This document shows positions 32,367 to 40,700 of a stretch of DNA of 64,000 nt, piece by piece (within the stretch, counting starts at the first letter, position 1; the number at the start of each line of letters is the position of its first letter). The DNA comes from Micromonospora musae. GTDB lineage: Bacteria; Actinomycetota; Actinomycetes; Mycobacteriales; Micromonosporaceae. The position numbers and the translations under genes were made by a program. The stretch is taken from the NCBI RefSeq assembly GCF_003626635.1, contig NZ_RAZT01000003.1:552438-616437 (forward strand), read 5' to 3'. A model generated the notes under the pieces. It was given only the letters and a program-made list of their open reading frames with translations. It made no database searches and was not told where the DNA came from.

Positions 32367-32858
32367 TCAGCCGACCCGGGTGAGCAGCGTCACCGGGGCG
32401 CCGTCGCCGGCGTGGCGGTAGGGCTCCAGCTCCGCGTCCCAGGCGGCGCCGAGCGCCTTCTCGATCGCGTGCGTGATCGCCTCCGGGGCGCGGGCGGTCG
32501 CCAGGATGCTGCGTAGCCGGTCCTCGCCCAGCTGGATGTCACCGGCCGCGCCGACGGTGGCCCGGAAGAGCCCTCGGCCCGGCACGTGCATGAAGCGCTC
32601 GCCGTCGGCCCCGGGACTCGGCTCCTCAGTCACCTCGAAACGGATCATGGGCCACTGCCGAAGGGCAGCAGCCAGCTCGGCGCCCGTTCCCGGACGACCG
32701 GTCCACCCGCACTCGGCCCGGCGGACGCCGGGATCGACGGGTTGTGCAGTCCACTGCAGGTTGACCGGCGCGGCAAGGACGCGCGCGATCGCCCACTCGA
32801 CGTGTGAGCACACGGCGAGCGGGGTCGAGTGGACGTATACGACGCCACGCGTTGGCAC
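32367..32858 (-). CDS. DUF3145 family protein
   Basis: A 163-residue protein of the actinobacteria-specific DUF3145 family. It opens Thr-Arg-Gly-Val-Val-Tyr-Val-His-Ser-Thr-Pro, followed by Cys-Ser-His-Val-Glu-Trp-Ala-Ile and Phe-Glu-Val-Thr-Glu-Glu-Pro-Ser. The length is normal for the family and function is unknown. The GTG start at 32858 follows GGGAGG by five bases. Confidence 0.88.
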   Translation of the reverse strand: MPTRGVVYVHSTPLAVCSHVEWAIARVLAAPVNLQWTAQPVDPGVRRAECGWTGRPGTGAELAAALRQWPMIRFEVTEEPSPGADGERFMHVPGRGLFRATVGAAGDIQLGEDRLRSILATARAPEAITHAIEKALGAAWDAELEPYRHAGDGAPVTLLTRVG

Positions 32859-33177
32859 GGTGACCTCCCGGAGAGCGAGGTGCGTCTTCCCCTACGACCT
32901 CGACCACCCGAGTGGTTCCTGTGACACATGATGACTCCTGTGACGGACGGTGCGCCAGGGAATCGGAAAATTCACCGGGAAGAGCCGCCGGAATAGCCGC
33001 AAGGGTGGCCGCCGTTGGAACCCACGACGGCGCGATGACCAGCCAGGGATCGTGTTCGTGTACAGTTTCATCGGCGGCTTGTGCCGCGCACAACTTCTGC
33101 GGGCCCATCCATCCGGAGTCGTCCGCACAGCCCCCGGACGTTCCAGTCCTCCCGTACGTCTTGCAAGGAGTACCTCC
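32859..33177. other. Intergenic region between divergent DUF3145 gene and 109-residue gene
   Basis: No gene is visible here. TCCTGTGAC occurs twice about 18 bases apart (near 32917 and 32935). A TACAGT at 33061-33066 is a possible -10 for the plus-strand gene. The central part is less GC-rich than the surroundings, as expected for promoters. Neither promoter can be fixed with confidence. Confidence 0.35.
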
Positions 33178-33507
33178 GTGGCGAGCAACACCTCTAAGAC
33201 CGCGCGCGCGTCCGTCCGGGCCGGCCAGGCTGGCCAGGGTGGCGCCCTCAGCGTGCTGGGCGAGTTCAAGTACCTCATCCCGCTCAACGGCGGCAAGCAC
33301 GCCTACGTGCGGAACCTGACCAACGGCAAGACCGCGCACCTGCGCACCGACTCCGAGGCCTTCGTCGAGGAGATCCGGGTGCTGGCCGCCGCCGGCCACG
33401 CCACCAAGATCCGCGCCGAGCTGAACACGCTGGCCGAGGTGCACCCCGGCGACGGCTGGGACGCGACCGAGAAGCGCCTGGTCGAGGCCGGCGTCTTCGA
33501 GGGCTGA
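33178..33507 (+). CDS. Small conserved hypothetical protein (109 residues)
   Basis: A GTG at 33178 follows AAGGAG by seven bases, and the frame ends at 33507 (109 residues). The first 22 residues are Ser/Ala/Arg-rich and basic. The rest forms a compact domain with Phe-Lys-Tyr-Leu-Ile-Pro-Leu-Asn-Gly-Gly, Val-Arg-Asn-Leu-Thr-Asn-Gly and two helices. I do not recognise the family. Strong signals and a terminator suggest it is well expressed. Confidence 0.75.
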   Translation: MASNTSKTARASVRAGQAGQGGALSVLGEFKYLIPLNGGKHAYVRNLTNGKTAHLRTDSEAFVEEIRVLAAAGHATKIRAELNTLAEVHPGDGWDATEKRLVEAGVFEG

Positions 33508-33532
33508 GCAGCCCTCTCGCTGAGCAACACGT

Positions 33533-33564
33533 AACCGCCCGTCGGGACATCCCGGCGGGCGGTT
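33533..33564 (+). terminator. Terminator of the 109-residue gene
   Basis: AACCGCCCGTCGGGA (33533-33547) pairs with TCCCGGCGGGCGGTT (33550-33564), with one G-T pair. The outer bases give a GGTTCT tail. It begins 26 bases after the stop codon. Confidence 0.8.
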
Positions 33565-33770
33565 CTGCGTCCCCCCACCTTCCCCCTCTCCCCGCCCTCA
33601 GCCGGTTGACGGATCGCCGGAACCGCCGCCAACCTCATGATCGACAGGTGCGGGCCGCCGCCGGGCGCGGGCTCTTTCCGTCGCGAGGGTTGGCGTGGTG
33701 TCATGCGGGGTAGCCGGTGTCACCACCGGGTACCCCGGTGGCGGGATCCGGGCGGCCCGGGGAGGCGGCG

Positions 33771-34709
33771 ATGCCGGAGCAGTCTGAGGTGCGCCTCGAC
33801 GAGGGGGTGCGCCTGCACGTCGAGACCTCCGGGGCGGTCGACGCCGAGGTCACGGTGATCCTGCTGCACGGCTGGACGCTCGACGGCCGGAGCTGGCACC
33901 GGCAACTCGCCGCGCTGGGCGAGGCGGCCGGCACGGCGGTGCGGCTGGTCGCGTACGACGCACGCGGCCACGGCCGCTCCAGCTGCATGCCGCTGCGCAC
34001 GGCCACCCTGGCCCAGCTCGGTGACGATCTCGCCACGGTGATCGAGGCGACGGCCCCGACCGGCCGGATCGTCCTGGTCGGGCACTCCCTCGGCGGTATG
34101 ACGATCATGGAGTACGCGCATCGGCATCCCGAGCACTTCGCGGCGCGTACCGCCGGTCTCGCCTTCGTCTCGACCACCGCCGAGGGGCACACGCACACCG
34201 TCTACGGGCTCTCGTCCCGCATCACCCGGCTGATCCGGCTCGCCGAGACCACCGGCGCCGGCGTACTGGCGCGCTGCGGATCGTGGCGGCCGCCGCTGGC
34301 GCTGCTGCGCGCGTTGCGTCCCAGCATCCGGTGGCTGCTCTTCGGCGAGACGTGCGACCCGGCCGACATCCGGCTGGTCACCTCGTCGGTGGCGCGCGCC
34401 ACGCTCCGCTCGATAGGTGGGTTCCGCGCCTCCATCGGCGCGCAGCACCGCCTCGACACCCTCGCCCAGCTGGCCCACCTGCCCGCTGCCGCCCTCGTCG
34501 GGGACCGGGACCGGCTCACCCCGCCACCGTGCGCCGAGTCGATCGCGGCGGTGCTGCCGAACACCGAGCTGACCGTCTGCCCCGGCGCCGGGCACATGCT
34601 CATGATGGAGCGCCCGGACGAGGTGAACTCCGCCCTGCTCGGGGTGCTCCGCCAAGTGCTCGATCGGCCACGGCCCGCCGGGCGGCTCACCCCCGCCTCG
34701 CCGGCCTGA
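33771..34709 (+). CDS. Alpha/beta hydrolase
   Basis: A 312-residue alpha/beta hydrolase fold. The oxyanion region is Leu-Leu-His-Gly-Trp-Thr-Leu-Asp, the nucleophile Ser is in Gly-His-Ser-Leu-Gly-Gly, the acid is Asp in Val-Gly-Asp-Arg-Asp-Arg and the His is in Gly-Ala-Gly-His-Met-Leu. The substrate is unknown. GGGGAGGCGGCG before the ATG at 33771 favours it over the upstream GTG at 33717. The gene precedes helR on the same strand with a 127-base gap. Confidence 0.82.
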   Translation: MPEQSEVRLDEGVRLHVETSGAVDAEVTVILLHGWTLDGRSWHRQLAALGEAAGTAVRLVAYDARGHGRSSCMPLRTATLAQLGDDLATVIEATAPTGRIVLVGHSLGGMTIMEYAHRHPEHFAARTAGLAFVSTTAEGHTHTVYGLSSRITRLIRLAETTGAGVLARCGSWRPPLALLRALRPSIRWLLFGETCDPADIRLVTSSVARATLRSIGGFRASIGAQHRLDTLAQLAHLPAAALVGDRDRLTPPPCAESIAAVLPNTELTVCPGAGHMLMMERPDEVNSALLGVLRQVLDRPRPAGRLTPASPA

Positions 34710-34748
34710 CGAGGCGCGACGGGCGCACCTGGCGACGTGGTGCCGCCG

Positions 34749-34781
34749 GTCGGGGCCGTACCCTCGTTCGGTTGGCCCGAC
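34749..34781 (+). promoter_or_regulatory. Spaced GC-rich dyad before helR
   Basis: GTCGGGGCC (34749-34757) and GGCCCGAC (34774-34781) can pair with one bulged G around a 16-base loop. It lies 56 bases before the helR start and overlaps the place where its promoter should be. The half-sites share GGGGC/GCCC with the rifamycin-associated element but the spacing is longer. Confidence 0.35.
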
Positions 34782-34836
34782 GTGCGGCCCGTGGTGTACC
34801 GCGGTGCCCGCCGCCGGCAAGGGATCAGGAGCGAGC

Positions 34837-36954
34837 GTGACCGACCAGACCACCCTGGAGCAGGAGATCGCCGTCGAGCAGCGGCATCTCGACCGGGTGT
34901 ACGCCCGACTCGCCGAGCTGCGGCGGTCGGCGGTCCGCGCCGAACGGGACGGCTACCGGCTCGCCCGGGTCGGGAACTTCGGCGCTCTGGTCGAGCGGGA
35001 CGCCATGGTCTTCCACGCCGCGCAGCGGCGCCACGCGCTCGACGCCGAGCACGAGGGGCTGGTCTTCGGCCGGCTCGACCTGCGTGACCATCAGGTGCTG
35101 CACGTCGGTCGGCTCGGCATCCGGGACGAGAACGCGGCCAGCCTCGTGGTCGACTGGCGGGCTCCGGCGGCAGCCGCCTTCTACCAGGCGACGCCGGCCC
35201 AGCCGCAGGGCGTGGTGCGCCGCCGGACGATCCAGTCGAGCGGGGAGCGGGTCGTACGGATCGAGGACGACCTGCTCGATCCGGGCGCCGCGCCGCCGGA
35301 GATGGCGGTGGTGGGCGACGGTGCGCTGCTCGCCACGCTCTCCCGGGCCACCGGCCGGGGCATGCGGGACATCGTGGCGACCATCCAGCGGGAGCAGGAC
35401 GAGGCGATCCGCTCCCCCGGCTCCGGAGTCACGATCGTCTCCGGCGGCCCCGGCACCGGCAAGACGGCCGTCGCCCTGCACCGGGCGGCCTACCTGCTCT
35501 ACTCCGACCGCAGCCGGTACGCCGGAGGCGGCATCCTGGTCGTCGGCCCCTCCTCGGTCTTCGTCGAGTACATCGCCTCGGTGCTGCCCTCCCTCGGTGA
35601 GGAGACCGCCACCCTGCACTCCCTGGGCACGCTCTTCCCCGGGATGACGGCGACCCGGACCGACCCGCCCGAGGTCGCCGCGGTGAAGGGCTCGCTGCGG
35701 ATGCGCCGGGTGCTGGAGCGCGCGGCCCGGGACGCCGTACCGGGTGGGCCGACGGAGCTGCGCCTGCTCTACCGCGGCGAACTGCTGCGGCTGGAGCGGC
35801 GGGAGTTGGACGCGATCCGGGATCGTGCGCTGCCGCGGGGCGCGCGCCGTAACGAGGTGCGCCGGGCAGGCTTCGACGGTGTCTTCGCGGCGCTCTGGGC
35901 GCAGGCTCGCCGGCTGAACATCGGCCGGCTGCCGGAGCAGCGCGCCTTCGAGGACGAGATCGCCGACCGGCCGGAGTTCCGGGAGTTCCTCAAGGCCTGG
36001 TGGCCGCGGCTGCACCCCCGGCACGTGCTGGGCTGGCTGGCGAGCCCCGAGCGGCTGCGCCGGTACGCCGGGGGCGTCCTCTCCGGGGCGGAGATCCGGC
36101 TGCTGACGAATGCGTACCGGACCCTGGACGGCGAGGGGCTGACGATCGCCGACATCGCGCTGCTGGACGAGCTCGACGCGCTGCTCGGCAAGCCGGTGCG
36201 GCCGTCCCGGGCGAAGCGGGATCCGTTCCAGCTGGCCGGCGGGGTGCGTGAGCTGAGCACCTACGCCGACCGGCAGCGGGCGGCCCGGGAGGCGGCGCGG
36301 GAGCGCCCGGCCGACTACCGGGAGTACGCGCACGTGGTGGTGGACGAGGCGCAGGACGTCTCGCCGATGCAGTGGCGGATGATCGGTCGCCGCGGCCGCC
36401 TGGCGTCCTGGACGGTGGTGGGCGATCCGGCGCAGACGGCGTGGACCGGTGATCCGGCGGAGCTGACCCGGGCCCGGGACCAGGCGCTGGGCCGGCGCCG
36501 CCGGCACCACTTCACGCTCACCACCAACTACCGCAACTCGGCGGAGATCTTCGCGGTGGCGGCGGCCGAGATCCGCCGGCTCGACCCGGACCTGGCGCTG
36601 CCCACCGCGGTCCGCTCCACCGGCGTCGAGCCGGTCGAGCTGGCGGTGCCGGTGGCGGAGCTGGAGAGCGCCACGGTGGCGGCGGCCGCGACGCTGCTGG
36701 ACGAGGTGGAGGGGACGGTCGGGGTGATCACGCCGGTGCCCCGCCGGAACGAGGTGGCCGGCTGGCTCGGCGCGCGGGGCGGGTCCCGCCTCCAGGTGGT
36801 GACCAGCCTGGAGGCGAAGGGTATGGAGTACGACGGGGTGGTGCTGGTCGCGCCGAGCGAGATCCGGGCGGATCCCGGCTCGGGCGTCCGGACGCTCTAC
36901 GTGGCGCTCTCCCGCGCCACCCAGCGGCTGAGCACGGTCGACCCGACCGGCTGA
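34837..36954 (+). CDS. helR: RNA polymerase-recycling helicase-like ATPase HelR
   Basis: A 705-residue UvrD-fold ATPase of the HelD/HelR group. It has a long helical N-terminal arm (residues 1-60), Walker A Gly-Gly-Pro-Gly-Thr-Gly-Lys-Thr, Walker B Val-Asp-Glu-Ala-Gln-Asp-Val-Ser-Pro-Met-Gln-Trp, and late motifs Ser-Leu-Glu-Ala-Lys-Gly-Met-Glu-Tyr-Asp and Tyr-Val-Ala-Leu-Ser-Arg-Ala-Thr. HelD-like proteins pry open stalled RNA polymerase, and HelR in Streptomyces also displaces rifampicin (established knowledge). The GTG at 34837 has AGGAG upstream. A spaced dyad (34749-34781) lies before it, but the 19-base rifamycin-associated element I recall is not seen. Confidence 0.88.
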   Translation: MTDQTTLEQEIAVEQRHLDRVYARLAELRRSAVRAERDGYRLARVGNFGALVERDAMVFHAAQRRHALDAEHEGLVFGRLDLRDHQVLHVGRLGIRDENAASLVVDWRAPAAAAFYQATPAQPQGVVRRRTIQSSGERVVRIEDDLLDPGAAPPEMAVVGDGALLATLSRATGRGMRDIVATIQREQDEAIRSPGSGVTIVSGGPGTGKTAVALHRAAYLLYSDRSRYAGGGILVVGPSSVFVEYIASVLPSLGEETATLHSLGTLFPGMTATRTDPPEVAAVKGSLRMRRVLERAARDAVPGGPTELRLLYRGELLRLERRELDAIRDRALPRGARRNEVRRAGFDGVFAALWAQARRLNIGRLPEQRAFEDEIADRPEFREFLKAWWPRLHPRHVLGWLASPERLRRYAGGVLSGAEIRLLTNAYRTLDGEGLTIADIALLDELDALLGKPVRPSRAKRDPFQLAGGVRELSTYADRQRAAREAARERPADYREYAHVVVDEAQDVSPMQWRMIGRRGRLASWTVVGDPAQTAWTGDPAELTRARDQALGRRRRHHFTLTTNYRNSAEIFAVAAAEIRRLDPDLALPTAVRSTGVEPVELAVPVAELESATVAAAATLLDEVEGTVGVITPVPRRNEVAGWLGARGGSRLQVVTSLEAKGMEYDGVVLVAPSEIRADPGSGVRTLYVALSRATQRLSTVDPTG

Positions 36955-36997
36955 CGTTCCCCGACTTCTCGGTTCGGCCGTCGCGCATGGCCGACGG

Positions 36998-37029
36998 TTG
37001 CATACATTGCGATGTGAGCATATGTTTGA
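36998..37029 (+). promoter_or_regulatory. Promoter and ArsR/SmtB-like operator of the CDF exporter gene
   Basis: TTGCAT (36998-37003) and TATGTT (37021-37026) are spaced by 17 bases, a good sigma-70-type promoter. The imperfect palindrome TGAGCATATGTTTGA (37015-37029) overlaps the -10 and resembles the TGAnCATATGnTCA core bound by ArsR/SmtB metal sensors. Occupancy would block the promoter until metal binds the sensor. No such sensor gene is adjacent. Confidence 0.5.
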
Positions 37030-37060
37030 CCGGTCCGAACCGTCGACGGAGGGTGGTTTC

Positions 37061-37975
37061 GTGGGCGCGGGTCATGGCCACGAGGAGACGGTGGCGAACG
37101 CCGCCCAGCATCACCGTGGCCGACTCTGGGCGGCATTCGGACTGCTGGCCGTCCTCATGGTGGTCGAGGCTGTGGCCGCCCTCCGCACCGGCTCGCTGGC
37201 CCTGCTCTCCGACGCCGGGCACATGTTCACCGACGTGCTCGGCATCGGCATGGCCCTCGCCGCGATCACCGCGACCCGGCACGCCAACCGGGACCCGCAG
37301 CGCACCTTCGGGCTCTACCGACTCGAGGTGCTGGCCGCGCTCGCCAACGCCGTCCTGCTCTCCGGGGTCGCCGTCTACGTGGTGATCGAGGCCGTCGGCC
37401 GCTTCGGCGACCCGCCGGAGGTGCTCGCCGGCCCGATGCTGGCGGTGGCCGTGCTGGGCCTGCTGGCCAACGTGGTCGCCTTCTTGCTGCTGCGGCCCGG
37501 GGCAAAGGAGAGCATCAACCTCCAGGGCGCCTACCTCGAGGTGCTCGGCGACCTGCTCGGCTCGCTCGGCGTGATCGGCGCGGCGCTGCTCATCACGGTC
37601 ACCGACTGGTGGTGGGCCGACCCGCTGGTGGCGATCGCCATCGGCGTGTTCATCCTGCCGCGCACCTGGAAGCTCGGCCGGGCGGCGGTCCGCATCCTCG
37701 TCCAGGCCGCGCCGAAGCACCTCCAGGTGACGGCGGTGCACGATCGGCTCGCGGCCGTGCCCGGTGTGGCCGGCGTCCACGACCTGCACGTCTGGACGCT
37801 CACCTCGGGCATGGAGGTCGCCTCCGCGCACCTCACCATGGCCTCCGGCGCCGACGTCGGCACGGTGCTCACCGCCGCGCGGACCGCCCTGCACGAGGAC
37901 TTCCACATCGAGCACGCCACGTTGCAGATCGAGCCGGGCGCGACACCCGGGGCCTGCGGGTCCTGTGAGTGGTAA
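37061..37975 (+). CDS. Cation diffusion facilitator (CzcD/ZitB-type) metal exporter
   Basis: A 304-residue CDF exporter of Zn/Co/Cd-type ions driven by protons. It has a short His-rich N-terminus (Gly-His-Gly-His-Glu), six helices, the metal site Leu-Ser-Asp-Ala-Gly-His-Met-Phe-Thr-Asp in helix 2 and the matching Tyr-Leu-Glu-Val-Leu-Gly-Asp in helix 5. The cytoplasmic domain contains Val-His-Asp-Leu-His-Val-Trp, and the C-terminal Cys-Gly-Ser-Cys may bind metal too. GGAGGG eight bases before the GTG at 37061 decides this start. An ATG at 37022 would fall inside the operator-like sequence. Confidence 0.9.
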   Translation: MGAGHGHEETVANAAQHHRGRLWAAFGLLAVLMVVEAVAALRTGSLALLSDAGHMFTDVLGIGMALAAITATRHANRDPQRTFGLYRLEVLAALANAVLLSGVAVYVVIEAVGRFGDPPEVLAGPMLAVAVLGLLANVVAFLLLRPGAKESINLQGAYLEVLGDLLGSLGVIGAALLITVTDWWWADPLVAIAIGVFILPRTWKLGRAAVRILVQAAPKHLQVTAVHDRLAAVPGVAGVHDLHVWTLTSGMEVASAHLTMASGADVGTVLTAARTALHEDFHIEHATLQIEPGATPGACGSCEW

Positions 37976-38132
37976 TGAGCACATCCTTAATTCTGGGAGT
38001 GTATTGTCCGGTATGCCGGAATTATCGGTGACCACAGCAGCACCGAGAGTCACATCTGCTGCGTAGGGCTCGCTGGCCCCGGTAGTCTCGGCTCCGGCCT
38101 CCGGTAGGTGGCGCTCACGGGCGCCGGCGGCG

Positions 38133-38247
38133 GCCAACGCCTAATCGCCGACGTTCGGCGAGCCGGGGAACCACGTTCCTGGGGTGCATCCGCGCGAGCG
38201 GTAGGGATCTTCCGTCCCGAACCCGTCAGCTAACCCGGTCGGCTGGC
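38133..38247 (+). ncRNA. ydaO/yuaA-type c-di-AMP riboswitch
   Basis: The conserved blocks of this class are present in order: TAATC, GGGGAACC (38165-38172), GGGGTGCATCC (38181-38191), GGTAGGG with its TCCC partner, and AACCCGTCAGCTAACC (38220-38235). Closing stem P1 can form from GCC-A-(AC)-GCC (38133-38141) with GGCTGGC (38241-38247). The 3' strand of P1 abuts the ribosome binding site at 38248. In actinobacteria this class controls Rpf and other cell-wall hydrolase genes and turns expression off when c-di-AMP binds. Confidence 0.92.
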
Positions 38248-38261
38248 GGAAGGACATGCGC

Positions 38262-39335
38262 ATGCCAGTAGTGGCACCCGTACGACGACGCGCCGCCCGG
38301 ATGGTGGCCCTGATCGCCGCGACGCTCGCCCTCGCCGTCGCGCTCAGCCCCGGCACCGCCACCGCGTCCACTCCCCCAGCGGCCCTGCCCGCCGCGGTTC
38401 CCAGCAACGACGCCGAGGGCGGCACCCCCGCGCTCCGCGCCCAACTGGAGGCGGCGAGCAAGGGCTGGCTCGACGCGAAGGCGGCCCTCGCCCGCTCGAC
38501 CCAGCGGCAGCAGCAGCTCACCGCGCAGCTCCGGACGACCGACACCGAACTGGCGCAGCGCAGCGGCAAGGTCGGCGAGATCGCCGGGGTCGCCTACCGC
38601 ACCGGCCGGCTCGGCACCATCTCGGCGCTGCTCAACAGCACCAGCCCGGACGGCTTCATGGACCGCGCCGCCGCCCTGGACGCCGTCGCCGCCAACGAGG
38701 ACCGGGTGCTGCGCGAGCTGATGGAGACCCGGGACACGGCGAACCGGACCCGCGCCGCGCTGGACGGTGAGATCAAGGAGCAGCGCAAGCAGGTCGCCGT
38801 GATGGCGAAGCGCAAGCAGCAGGCCGAGCGGGCCATCGAGGTGGCCAACGCCAACACGGTCCGCGCCACGGCCGGAGGTTCCAACCGGGGCACCTCCACC
38901 GCGAACGCCGCACCGGCGCCACGCAACCCCGACGGCTCCTGGCCGAAGGAGTCGTGCAGCGTCAACGACCCGACACCGGCGAGCGGCTGCATCACCCCAC
39001 GCATGCTGCACGCGCTCAACCAGGCCAAGGCGGCCGGCTTCACCCGCTACGTCTCCTGCCACCGAAACGGCGGCTCCGGCGAACACCCCAAGGGCCGGGC
39101 CTGCGACTTCGCCGCGCAGAAGAACGGGTTCGGCGGCGACGCCACCGGCGGCGACAAGACGTACGGCAACAACCTGGCCGCGTACTTCATCCGCAACTCC
39201 GACCGGCTCGCGGTGCTCTACGTGATCTGGTACCGGCAGATCTGGCTGCCCAGCAGCGGATGGAAGTCGTACAGCGGGGCGGGCGGAGACCCGTCGAGCG
39301 ACCACACGAACCACGTGCACCTCTCGGTGTACTGA
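38262..39335 (+). CDS. Secreted coiled-coil protein with LAS-type peptidase motif
   Basis: The protein has 357 residues. A signal peptide (to about residue 36, Ala-Thr-Ala-Ser) is followed by a coiled coil (about 55-210, NlpC/RipA-like in style), a short linker and a C-terminal domain of about 125 residues. That domain carries His-Pro-Lys-Gly-Arg-Ala-Cys-Asp and later Asn-His-Val-His, which fit the H-x2-G-x-A-x-D and HxH zinc motifs of LAS (M15-like) peptidoglycan peptidases. The c-di-AMP riboswitch upstream supports a cell-wall role. Of two ATGs I chose 38262, since the GGAAGG at 38248-38253 is too close to 38256. Confidence 0.85.
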   Translation: MPVVAPVRRRAARMVALIAATLALAVALSPGTATASTPPAALPAAVPSNDAEGGTPALRAQLEAASKGWLDAKAALARSTQRQQQLTAQLRTTDTELAQRSGKVGEIAGVAYRTGRLGTISALLNSTSPDGFMDRAAALDAVAANEDRVLRELMETRDTANRTRAALDGEIKEQRKQVAVMAKRKQQAERAIEVANANTVRATAGGSNRGTSTANAAPAPRNPDGSWPKESCSVNDPTPASGCITPRMLHALNQAKAAGFTRYVSCHRNGGSGEHPKGRACDFAAQKNGFGGDATGGDKTYGNNLAAYFIRNSDRLAVLYVIWYRQIWLPSSGWKSYSGAGGDPSSDHTNHVHLSVY

Positions 39336-39460
39336 CCTCGCGGCCGCGGGTGGCCCGGTCCGGCCACCCGCGCCGCCGGAGGCGGTACGTCCCGGGACGT
39401 ACCCGGGATGTCGTCGCTCGGCGGACGATCCGGCCGGCCCGCGCGGGCAGCATCACGGAC

Positions 39461-39979
39461 ATGACCCGAACACCGCCCGCCGCGCGCAAGGCGCTGCTCA
39501 CGCTGCACCTGGTCACCTCGCTGGGGTGGCTCGGCGCGGACCTGGTCCTGCTCACCCTCGGCGTGGCGGTGCTGCGCGGCGCCGACCCGGACGTGGTCTA
39601 TCCGGTGGCCGCGCTGATCGGCACGGTGCTCTTCGCCCCGCTGGCCGTCGCGGTGTGGACGGTCGGCGTGGCCAGCGCCCTGTTGACCCCGTGGAAGCTC
39701 CTCCGGTACCGCTGGGTGTTGGTGAAGCTGCTGATCACCACGGCGATGGTCGTGCTGGTGCTCTTTCTGCTCACCCCGAACCTGCGCGCCGCGGGCGAGC
39801 TCGGGGCCGCCCTCCCGGCGCGGGACCGGGCCGATCTGGTGATCGCGCCCGCCGTGTCGACCAGTCTGATGGTCATCGCGACGGTGCTCTCCACGTACAA
39901 GCCGTGGGGGCGGATGCGCCGGACCGGGTCGCCCGCGCCGGGCCGGCGCTCGCCGGTGGCCGGCCGCGCGGGCGCCTGA
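39461..39979 (+). CDS. Four-helix integral membrane protein (DUF2269-like)
   Basis: A 172-residue protein with four membrane helices, each separated by short loops. The motif Leu-Thr-Leu-His-Leu-Val-Thr-Ser-Leu-Gly-Trp-Leu-Gly in helix 1 and Lys-Leu-Leu-Ile-Thr-Thr in helix 3 resemble DUF2269-type proteins and heme-linked copper proteins of similar size. The single His in helix 1 may be a ligand, which is inference. The first ATG after the upstream intergenic gap was used. Confidence 0.7.
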   Translation: MTRTPPAARKALLTLHLVTSLGWLGADLVLLTLGVAVLRGADPDVVYPVAALIGTVLFAPLAVAVWTVGVASALLTPWKLLRYRWVLVKLLITTAMVVLVLFLLTPNLRAAGELGAALPARDRADLVIAPAVSTSLMVIATVLSTYKPWGRMRRTGSPAPGRRSPVAGRAGA

Positions 39980-40006
39980 CCGGCTCCACCAAACCCCCGG
40001 CGTCGG

Positions 40007-40477
40007 TCAGGACGTGGCGGGCGGTCCCTTCCGGTCGCGGTCGAGCGCACCGGCGAGCCGGTTCGCCAGCGTCAGGTGCGCGGCGCGGGCCTGCCGGAAG
40101 GCGTACGCGAAGAGCGGCGCGGGCGCGGCGAGGGTGATCTCGACGTCGATGCGCAGCTGCCCGTCCGCCTCGGTGTGGAGCAGGGCGCGGCTGCGCACGG
40201 TGGTGGCCGGCCACTGCCGGGCCACCGTCACGATCTCGTCCTCCGCCTGGACCAGCACGTCGGCCTGGTACCGCACCCGGAACCGCACCGGTCCGGCGGT
40301 GAGCCGGTCGCTGACGGTGTAGCTGGCCCGCGCGCCGGGGCGGGGCGGAAGCCGGCGGACCCGGACGATCAGCGGGTGCAGTTCGCCCTGCCGGTCGAGG
40401 TCGCCGAGGAGCGCGGCGGCGTCCGACGGCGAGCAGCGCGCCTGGACGCTGTAGCTGAAGGAGTCCCGCCTGAGCAC
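40007..40477 (-). CDS. SRPBCC family protein
   Basis: A 156-residue SRPBCC/START-like protein. It opens Asp-Ser-Phe-Ser-Tyr-Ser-Val-Gln-Ala-Arg-Cys, has the beta-rich centre Phe-Arg-Val-Arg-Tyr-Gln-Ala-Asp-Val and ends in a long helix Phe-Arg-Gln-Ala-Arg-Ala-Ala-His. It presumably binds a hydrophobic ligand. GGGAG upstream favours the GTG at 40477 over the longer frame to 40534. It converges with the DUF2269-like gene. Confidence 0.7.
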   Translation of the reverse strand: MLRRDSFSYSVQARCSPSDAAALLGDLDRQGELHPLIVRVRRLPPRPGARASYTVSDRLTAGPVRFRVRYQADVLVQAEDEIVTVARQWPATTVRSRALLHTEADGQLRIDVEITLAAPAPLFAYAFRQARAAHLTLANRLAGALDRDRKGPPATS

Positions 40478-40700
40478 ACCGTCTCCCGCCGTCGCCGGTC
40501 GCCCGATCCTCACCCACCAGGGGCCAGGTGGCAACGGCTGAGCGGCCTCCGGAGCGCATACCGCGGCTTCGGGTGCCTGTCGGCCGGGCGATCAGCCGGT
40601 GGGACTCCGCAGCCGGTCGGCGGCGTCAGCGAAGCCGGCGACGTGGACCTCTCCGGCCTCGACGAGAGGGTTGTCGAGCCCGGTCGGGGATGAGCGCGGC

